64,000 bases of DNA from CAWEQO01 sp963811225. GTDB taxonomy: Bacteria > Chloroflexota > Anaerolineae > Anaerolineales > Anaerolineaceae. The DNA lies in the NCBI GenBank assembly GCA_963811225.1, contig CAWEQO010000002.1, positions 372,001 through 436,000 on the forward strand, written 5' to 3'. How positions within the stretch are numbered: the first letter of the stretch is position 1; every line of letters starts with the position of its first letter. Shown here in pieces: positions 58,834 through 64,000 of the stretch. Both the position numbers and the translations under genes were made by a program. A model generated the notes under the pieces. The model had not been told where the DNA came from. It searched no databases and was given only the letters and a program-made list of their open reading frames with translations.

Positions 58834-60552
58834 ATGAAACTGAAAGTCACATCTCTCTTGCTTCTGGCGGCGCTGGTTGTTTCCGCCCTGTTCAGCCCCC
58901 AAGGGGCCCCGGTCCGCGCCCAGGCTGCGCAAGAGCCACAGACGATCGTCGAGATTGCGGCGGCGAACCCCCAGTTCAAGACCCTTGTGGCTGCCGTACA
59001 GGCCGCCGATCTGGTCGATACGCTTAACGGCGACGGCCCGTTCACTGTTTTTGCCCCCACCGATGCCGCTTTCAACAAGCTCGGTAAGGCCACCATCGAT
59101 GGCCTGCTGGCCGACCCCGCGGCATTAAAGAGCGTGCTGCTCTACCACGTCTTGTCCGGCGAGAAGATGGCCGCGGACGTGCTGTCGATGTCTTCTGCCA
59201 AGACGGTCGAAGGCTCCCCGGTCGTTTTCAAGCAGTCCGGAAATCAAGTCTACGTCAATAACGCCCGCATCACCACCACCGACATCCAGGCCAAGAACGG
59301 CGTCATCCACGTCATCGACACGGTCATCACGCCCCCAAGCATGAACATCGTCGAGACGGCTGCGGCCAATCCGCAGTTCAAGACGCTGGTCGCAGCCGTG
59401 CAGGCCGCGGGCCTGGTCGACACGCTCCAGGGTGAGGGACCCTTCACCGTCTTTGCCCCCACCGACGCAGCCTTCAATAAGCTGGGCAAAGCCACCATCG
59501 ACTCGCTGCTGGCCGACCCCGAGGCGCTGAAGAGCATCCTGCTCTACCACGTCGTCTCCGGCGCAGTTTATTCCGGCGATGCCGCCCAATTGGCCTCGGC
59601 CAAGACCGTCAACGGCGCCGATATCGTCATCACCCAGCGCAGCGGGCAGCTCTACATCAACGGGGCGCGGGTGGTCACCAGCGACATCCGGACCACGAAC
59701 GGCGTGATCCACGTCATCGATACCGTCATCCTCCCGCCCAGCATGGACATCGTTGAAGCCGCCGCGGCCAACCCGAATTTGACGACCCTCGTCGCCGCAG
59801 TCCAGGCGGCCGGGCTGGTCGACACCCTCAAGGGAGAAGGCCCCTTCACCGTGTTCGCCCCGACCGATTTCGCCTTCAATCAACTCGGCAAGGCCACCAT
59901 CGATGCGCTGCTGGCCGATCCCGAAGCTCTCAAGTCGATCCTGCTGTACCACGCCGTGTCCGGTAAAGTCTACTCCGGCGACGCCGCCAACCTGACCAGC
60001 GCCAAGACCGTCAACGGCGCCCCCATCGCAATCACCCAGCGCGGCGGACTGCTCTACATCAACGGGGCGCGGGTCACAGTCGCCAACGTGCAGGCCACGA
60101 ACGGCGTGATCCACCTGATCGACGTCGTCATCACCCCCCCAAGCATGGACATCGTCGAGACCGCCGCAGCCAACCCGCAGTTCAAGACCCTGGTCGCAGC
60201 CGTGCAGGCCGCGGGCCTGGTCGACACGCTCCAGGGTGAGGGACCCTTCACCGTCTTTGCCCCCACCGACGCAGCCTTCAACAGGCTGGGCAAAGCCACC
60301 ATCGACTCGCTGCTGGCCGACCCCGAGGCGCTGAAGAACATCCTGCTCTACCACGCCACCGAGGGCGCCCAGTACTCCGGCGACCTGATCGGCAAGTCGA
60401 GCCTGAAGATGGCCAACGGCGCCGAAGCAGCCCTGGAAGTCAAGTACGGACAGGTCTACATCAACGGGGCACGCGTCATTACCAGCAATATCCTGACCAG
60501 CAACGGCGTCATCCACGTGATCGATACCGTCATCCTCCCGCCGGCCAAATAA
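58834..60552 (+). CDS. Secreted protein with four fasciclin (FAS1) domains
   Basis: A 572-residue exported protein: a signal peptide (residues 1-30, LLLLAALVVSALF, cut after VRAQA) and four consecutive FAS1 domains of about 133 residues. Each has the H1 box TVFAPTDAAFNKLG and the H2 box NGVIHVIDTVI. FAS1 domains mediate adhesion to surfaces, other cells or matrix polysaccharide. Domains 2 and 4 are almost identical over long stretches of DNA, pointing to recent duplication or gene conversion. GGAGG before ATG supports the start. No anchor is seen, so it may be released or bound to the cell-surface glycan. Confidence 0.95.
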   Translation: MKLKVTSLLLLAALVVSALFSPQGAPVRAQAAQEPQTIVEIAAANPQFKTLVAAVQAADLVDTLNGDGPFTVFAPTDAAFNKLGKATIDGLLADPAALKSVLLYHVLSGEKMAADVLSMSSAKTVEGSPVVFKQSGNQVYVNNARITTTDIQAKNGVIHVIDTVITPPSMNIVETAAANPQFKTLVAAVQAAGLVDTLQGEGPFTVFAPTDAAFNKLGKATIDSLLADPEALKSILLYHVVSGAVYSGDAAQLASAKTVNGADIVITQRSGQLYINGARVVTSDIRTTNGVIHVIDTVILPPSMDIVEAAAANPNLTTLVAAVQAAGLVDTLKGEGPFTVFAPTDFAFNQLGKATIDALLADPEALKSILLYHAVSGKVYSGDAANLTSAKTVNGAPIAITQRGGLLYINGARVTVANVQATNGVIHLIDVVITPPSMDIVETAAANPQFKTLVAAVQAAGLVDTLQGEGPFTVFAPTDAAFNRLGKATIDSLLADPEALKNILLYHATEGAQYSGDLIGKSSLKMANGAEAALEVKYGQVYINGARVITSNILTSNGVIHVIDTVILPPAK

Positions 60553-60585
60553 TCCCTATCGGCGGTGCTGGTCGAAAACCGGTCT

Positions 60586-60618
60586 CCTGGGGGGCGCATC
60601 TGCGTCCCCCAGGTAATT
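60586..60618 (+). terminator. Terminator of the fasciclin gene
   Basis: A 13-bp stem with one wobble (60586-60598 with 60601-60613) and a 2-base loop is followed by TAATTTT. Confidence 0.75.
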
Positions 60619-60622
60619 TTAG

Positions 60623-60666
60623 AGAAAAGAGAGTGGAGAGCAGTCACTGCCTCTCCTCTCTTTTCC
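60623..60666. repeat. Second, AG-rich hairpin after the fasciclin gene
   Basis: GAAAAGAGAG and GAGAGCAGT pair with ACTGCCTCTC and CTCTCTTTTC on the other side, giving an imperfect stem of about 19 bp that runs into TTTTCC. It resembles the AG-rich hairpin at 61054-61101 and directly precedes the TATAAT of the next gene (60669-60674). Confidence 0.65.
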
Positions 60667-60683
60667 TTTATAATTGACTCATC

Positions 60684-61043
60684 ATGTCAAAGAATCCGCT
60701 AAACCTTGCCTTGCGCTTTTTGCTGGAGCTGGCCGCGATGTTCGCGGTGGGCTATTGGGGCTGGACGCAGCACGCCGGGTTGGAGCGCATCCTGCTGGCC
60801 TTCGGGCTGCCGCTGGTGTTTGCCGTGCTGTGGGCGGTCTTCTCGACGCCCGGTGACCGCCCGTCCGCGCCGGTGCCGGTGTCGGGTTTCGTGCGGCTGC
60901 TGTTAGAGGCGCTGCTGTTCGGTGTGGCAGTGTGGGCGCTGTACGCGGCGGGCCGAGGGGGCTGGGCGGTGGTGCTGCTGGCGCTGCTGCTGGCGCATTA
61001 CGCGCTGTCGTATGACCGGATTTTGTGGCTGCTGCATCATTAG
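60684..61043 (+). CDS. DUF2568 (YrdB-like) membrane protein
   Basis: A 119-residue protein with four transmembrane helices: LALRFLLELAAMFAVGYWGW, ILLAFGLPLVFAVLWAVFS, FVRLLLEALLFGVAVWALYAAG and WAVVLLALLLAHYALSY. The opening LRFLLELAAM, central FSTPGDRPSAPVPV and the Tyr-Asp near the end fit the YrdB/DUF2568 family. Function unknown. TATAAT at 60669-60674 lies nine bases before ATG and there is no Shine-Dalgarno, so the transcript is nearly leaderless. Confidence 0.88.
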   Translation: MSKNPLNLALRFLLELAAMFAVGYWGWTQHAGLERILLAFGLPLVFAVLWAVFSTPGDRPSAPVPVSGFVRLLLEALLFGVAVWALYAAGRGGWAVVLLALLLAHYALSYDRILWLLHH

Positions 61044-61053
61044 AGAGCCTAAA

Positions 61054-61101
61054 GAATAGAGAGAAGAGAGCAGTCGCCGGACTGCTCTCTTCTCTCTATT
61101 C
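61054..61101. terminator. 22-bp perfect bidirectional terminator
   Basis: The arms 61054-61075 and 61080-61101 pair perfectly over 22 bp with the loop GCCG, between convergent genes. The stem is purine-rich on one arm and pyrimidine-rich on the other. Confidence 0.85.
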
Positions 61102-61114
61102 CCTGCTATCTCTC

Positions 61115-61966
61115 TTATCGAGTGACAACAACCAGCCCCACCACCCCCGATCCGGCGTGGACGGAAAGGCCGGGGGTGAACTCGGCGGTGACGATCTGGG
61201 TGGGGCATTCGACGGTGCGGCGCAGCTGCTCTTGCAGCTCGGCTGCGCCGGTAGGGTTGTTGACGTGGATGATGGCGGCGCGCTCGACGCGGCCGTCGTC
61301 GACCGCCTGGCGGGTCAGGTCCAGCATGCGCTGGACGGCTTTGCGCCGGGTGCGGATCTTCTCCAGCATCTCCAGCTTGCCCTCACGGACGGTCAGCAGG
61401 GGTTTGATGTTGAGGGTGTTGGCCAGTCCGGCGGCGACTTTGCCGACGCGGCCGCTGAGCGCCAGGTACTTGAGGGTCGAGAGCACGGCGTACAGGTGAA
61501 TGCGCGCGCCCACGTCGCGAGCGCGGGCGACAACCTGCTGCATGGATGCGCCGTCGCAGGCGGCCTCGGCGGCGGCCAGTGCCATGAAGCCCTGTCCCAT
61601 GGAGAGGGCGCGCGAGTCGAGCACGGTGATCGGGCGGCCGGGGAAGTCGCTGCAGGCGGCATGGGCCGCGGCGTAGGTTGCGCTGACCTCGCTGGAGACG
61701 CAGATGCACACCACCGCGCCGGCCCCGGCGGTGAAAGCGCCGTCGAAGGCCTCGTTGAAGGCTCCGGGTGAGGGGGCAGAGGTGGTGGGCAGCTGGTTGA
61801 GCCGGTCCACCTTGTCGAACAGGGCCGCGTCGTCGATGTCGACGCCGGTGGTGTAGCTTTCGGCCTCGAAGTGGATGGTGATGGGCACCTGGCGGATTTC
61901 GAAGCGGGCGGCCAGTTCGGGCGGCAGGCTGGAGTCGGTATCGGTCACGATGGCGATGTTGGGCAT
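61115..61966 (-). CDS. DegV family fatty acid-binding protein
   Basis: A 283-residue DegV protein. The start NIAIVTDTDSSLPPELAARFEI, the QLPTTSAPSPGAFNEAF block with the conserved T-S-x-P-S and LSTLKYLALSGRVGKVAAGLANTLNIKPLL with the conserved G-R motif are diagnostic. Homologues bind a fatty acid and in Gram-positive bacteria (FakB) present it to the kinase FakA for phosphorylation; no FakA gene is in the window. The ATG at 61966 has AAAGGAT upstream; the longer frame to 62239 is rejected. Confidence 0.93.
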   Translation of the reverse strand: MPNIAIVTDTDSSLPPELAARFEIRQVPITIHFEAESYTTGVDIDDAALFDKVDRLNQLPTTSAPSPGAFNEAFDGAFTAGAGAVVCICVSSEVSATYAAAHAACSDFPGRPITVLDSRALSMGQGFMALAAAEAACDGASMQQVVARARDVGARIHLYAVLSTLKYLALSGRVGKVAAGLANTLNIKPLLTVREGKLEMLEKIRTRRKAVQRMLDLTRQAVDDGRVERAAIIHVNNPTGAAELQEQLRRTVECPTQIVTAEFTPGLSVHAGSGVVGLVVVTR

Positions 61967-62066
61967 GGGCTTATCCTTTCCGGGTGTTATGGGGTATAAC
62001 CCCGGAGGTGGGGATTGGATGTGGCGGGAGGGGGGTCCGGCAGCCAGGAGCCGGGCGGCCTGATCC

Positions 62067-62741
62067 CTAATCGCCCTGCTCGGCTTCATCGCCGACTTCG
62101 AGGACGCGGATGCCGAGCAGGTTGACGATTTGGGCGGCCTGGAAGGGGGCGATGATGGCGCCCTGGAGGGAGTCGATGCCGACCTGAACCTTGTCGATGG
62201 CGGCGGTGCGCAGGTCGACGCCCTGGAGCCGGGTTTCACGCAGGTCGGCGCCGGTCAGGTCGCAGTGGTCGAAGACGACCTTCTCGAGGTTTGCGCCGGT
62301 GAAGACTGCGCCGCGCAGGTTGCACTGCTCGAAGCGGGCGGGCTTGAAGGCCACCAGGGCGAAGTTGGCCGCCTCCAGCAGGCACTCTTGGAAGAGCACG
62401 TCCTCAAAGCTGGATTCGAGCCACTGCGAGCCGAGCATGCGGCAGCCGGTGAAGGTCACCCGGCGCAGGCGGGCCTTCTCGATGGCAGCGGCGGAGAGCT
62501 CACAGCGCTCCAGCCAGGTGTCCATCAGGCGCAGTCCGGGCAGGCGGGTGTTGAGCAGGGTGACCTGGCGCAGGTGGGCCTGCTCGAAGACGAGCTGCTC
62601 GGCGCGCTGATCGCTGAAGTCGGCCGCGGAGAGCAGCAGATCAGCATAGAACTCGTGGGAGGTGAGCGCCGCGAGGGTCTGCTCTGCGAGCAGGCGCGGG
62701 AGTTTGGGGGCTTTCAGCCCGTGTTTCGAGCGGGGTCGCAT
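62067..62741 (-). CDS. Pentapeptide repeat protein
   Basis: A 224-residue protein whose centre (about 50-195) is a chain of A(D/N)LXX-type repeats, for example FEQAHLRQVTLLNTRL, LLEAANFALVAFKPARFEQCNLRGAVFTGANLEKVVFDHCDLTGADLRETRL. Such repeats fold into a right-handed quadrilateral helix. Some relatives mimic DNA and protect gyrase; others are of unknown role. No signal peptide. AAGGAG eight bases before ATG supports the start. A 100-base gap separates it from degV, so they may share a transcript. Confidence 0.88.
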   Translation of the reverse strand: MRPRSKHGLKAPKLPRLLAEQTLAALTSHEFYADLLLSAADFSDQRAEQLVFEQAHLRQVTLLNTRLPGLRLMDTWLERCELSAAAIEKARLRRVTFTGCRMLGSQWLESSFEDVLFQECLLEAANFALVAFKPARFEQCNLRGAVFTGANLEKVVFDHCDLTGADLRETRLQGVDLRTAAIDKVQVGIDSLQGAIIAPFQAAQIVNLLGIRVLEVGDEAEQGD

Positions 62742-62939
62742 GCGAGTAACTCCTTAGTGGGAAGCTGGATGGCGGGCCGGATCAGCGCCAGCGAGACCAG
62801 GTTGGCGACCAGGACCTGCGGGATCCGTTCGGCTGGGAACATGGGCGGCTCCAGAGGACGGCAGGGTGATTGCGGTTCCAGTATAAAGGATAAAGGAGGC
62901 GGATGCCAGGAAACTGCTGCAGACAGACCGATTTACCCC

Positions 62940-62970
62940 TTGACATTAACGTTACGTCATATCTTATACT
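62940..62970 (+). promoter_or_regulatory. MerR-type promoter with 19-bp spacer and dyad operator
   Basis: TTGACA (62940-62945) and TATACT (62965-62970) are separated by 19 bases, the over-long spacing typical of MerR-activated promoters. The spacer region holds an imperfect dyad, TGACATTAACG facing CGTTACGTCA, centred near TAACGTTA. The regulator encoded just downstream probably twists this DNA to activate its own gene. Confidence 0.82.
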
Positions 62971-62991
62971 GGGACGCGTGAGGTGATCGGC

Positions 62992-63735
62992 ATGAGATAC
63001 ACCGTCAAACAGCTGGCGAAGCTGGCAGGGGTCAGCGCGCGCACCCTGCACTACTATGATGAGATCGGCCTGTTAAAGCCGGAAACGGTCGGCGAGAACG
63101 GCTACCGCTATTACAGCCGGGCGGACTTGCTGCGCTTGCAGCAGATCCTGTTCTACAAAGAGCTGGATTTCAGCCTGAAGGAGATCGGTGCGATGCTGGG
63201 CCGGGCGGACTTCGATCTGCGCGAGGCCCTGGCGGGCCACCGTGCGGCCTTGCAGCAGCGGGTCGAGCGGCTGCTGCGGCTGGTGGAGACGGTCGATCGC
63301 ACTTTGAACCACCTGGAAGGAAGGTATGAGATGGACGACAAACAGATCTTCGGCGGTTGGACCGAAGAGAAGCAGAAAGGCTACGAGGAAGAGATCCGCC
63401 AGCGCTACGGCGACAAGGCCTTTAACGGCGTGATCGATTGGAACCGCTACACCCCCGAGCAGAAAGAGGTGATCCAGGCCGAGAGCCGGGCCATCTATCA
63501 GGGCCTGGGGCAGGCGATGGAGCAGGGGCCCGAAAGCCAGGCGGTGCAGGCGCTGATCGCCCGCTGGCACAATCACCTGCGCTACTTCTACGAGCCGTCG
63601 CTGGAGCGCCTGCGCGGCCTGGGCGAGATGTACACCGAGGATGAGCGCTTCCGCCAGAACTTCGAGCAGGTCCGCCCGGGGCTGGCGGCGTTTATGAAGG
63701 AGGCGATCGAGGTCTACGTAAAAGGCAAAGAGTAG
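62992..63735 (+). CDS. MerR family regulator with TipAS ligand-binding domain
   Basis: A 247-residue activator. The N-terminal MerR winged helix-turn-helix is YTVKQLAKLAGVSARTLHYYDEIGLL, with GYRYYSRADLLRLQQI; a coiled-coil linker (residues about 75-115) is followed by a TipAS domain (EEIRQRYGDKAFNGVIDWNRYTPEQ to the end). TipA-type proteins sense thiopeptides and other multidrug ligands, so this is probably a drug-responsive regulator that also controls its own promoter. ATG 62992 has GAGG eight bases before it; GTG 62983 is possible. It is followed directly by a very long terminator. Confidence 0.93.
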   Translation: MRYTVKQLAKLAGVSARTLHYYDEIGLLKPETVGENGYRYYSRADLLRLQQILFYKELDFSLKEIGAMLGRADFDLREALAGHRAALQQRVERLLRLVETVDRTLNHLEGRYEMDDKQIFGGWTEEKQKGYEEEIRQRYGDKAFNGVIDWNRYTPEQKEVIQAESRAIYQGLGQAMEQGPESQAVQALIARWHNHLRYFYEPSLERLRGLGEMYTEDERFRQNFEQVRPGLAAFMKEAIEVYVKGKE

Positions 63736-63810
63736 AGCGTAGACAACACAGAACAGGTAGAGCGCGCCTGCGCGCGCTCTACCTGTTCTGTGTTGTCTAC
63801 GCTCTTTCCT
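63734..63810. terminator. 34-bp perfect terminator hairpin
   Basis: The arms 63734-63767 and 63772-63805 pair perfectly over 34 bp around the loop CTGC. The left arm begins inside the stop codon of the MerR gene, and the tail is TTCCTTTAA. It lies between two convergent genes and probably serves both. Confidence 0.88.
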
Positions 63811-64000
63811 TTAAGGCAGGGGGGCGTTATCCGCCAGGGCCTCGGTGAGGGGGATGCCCCAGGTGGGCGGAGCGCCGCCGGTGCGGAAGTAGAGCTCTTT
63901 GAAGGCCATCTTCATGGCGTAGAACGAGGCGCCCATCTTGAAGACGCTGGTATCGCCGCCGAACCACTCAGTGGAGTGGATGTAGAAACCCTTCTGGTCG
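63811..64000 (-). CDS. C-terminal end of an unidentified gene (partial)
   Basis: An open minus-strand frame enters from the right edge and ends at TAA 63813-63811. It encodes at least 62 residues, including KGFYIHSTEWFGGDTSVFK, FYAMKMAFKELYFRTGG and PTWGIPLTEALADNAPLP. Codon use is like the neighbouring genes, so it is real. I do not recognise the family from this fragment. It converges on the MerR gene with the 34-bp terminator in between. Confidence 0.7.
   Translation of the reverse strand, partial: DQKGFYIHSTEWFGGDTSVFKMGASFYAMKMAFKELYFRTGGAPPTWGIPLTEALADNAPLP

Noticed and set aside
61967..62239. N-terminal extension of the DegV gene
   Set aside because: DegV proteins begin at the xIAIVTDSxxxLP segment, exactly at ATG 61966 with a ribosome-binding site.

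Overview
The window is GC-rich, gene-dense bacterial chromosome. Gene content and protein style (many GT4/GT2 glycosyltransferases, giant PMT-like membrane proteins, FAS1 and SH3 surface proteins, GlnRS with its own tRNA-Gln) suggest a member of the Chloroflexota, probably Anaerolineae. That is an inference from family resemblance; there is no rRNA or other phylogenetic marker here to prove it. No phage, integrase or transposase gene was recognised.

Layout. 0-3.3 kb: a cytoplasmic GH13 amylase and a TetR regulator that share an ACCGNNCGGT operator, then a frameshifted secreted phosphoesterase. 3.5-5.5 kb: tRNA-Gln(CTG), a terminator and glnS. 5.6-22.6 kb: mixed housekeeping and accessory genes, including a DinB-like protein, a PAS histidine kinase cut by an in-frame TGA, kptA, an orphan DNA methyltransferase, a cupin, a GT4 enzyme, an esterase, a LysE exporter, msrB and a secreted DNRLRE-type protein, plus several genes broken by single-base indels. 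22.8-49.9 kb: one long minus-strand surface-polysaccharide locus. Read from its promoter near 49.97 kb it encodes an ABC-2 exporter (permease plus Wzt-like ATPase), a polysaccharide pyruvyltransferase, two GT2 enzymes, seven sulfotransferases interleaved with GT4 enzymes, a WecA/TagO-like initiating transferase, three large PMT-like membrane proteins, a polyprenyl-phosphate GT2 and a final GT4. 50-53.8 kb: an MFS transporter, an SLC13-type permease with TrkA-C domains and an ICMT-like methyltransferase. 53.8-58.5 kb: an AT-richer island with a 160-bp tandem repeat, a PD-(D/E)XK nuclease whose C-terminus runs into the repeat, a DUF262-HNH nuclease and a decayed EcoRI-type methylase. 58.8-64 kb: a four-domain fasciclin protein, a DUF2568 protein, DegV, a pentapeptide-repeat protein, a MerR/TipA regulator with a 19-bp-spacer promoter and the 3' end of an unidentified gene.

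How it works together. The central locus looks like a complete pathway for a sulfated, possibly pyruvylated, exported glycan: lipid-linked initiation, sugar addition, sulfation, pyruvylation and ABC export. PAPS-supply genes are not in the window. The restriction-like island looks damaged on its methylase side.

Two window-wide properties matter to a reader. First, at least eleven genes carry single-base frameshifts or single in-frame stops inside otherwise well-conserved protein sequence, so either the consensus sequence is imperfect or the genome is accumulating pseudogenes. Second, several genes have a -10 box only 6-9 bases before ATG and no Shine-Dalgarno sequence, and many genes end in unusually long, near-perfect hairpins.
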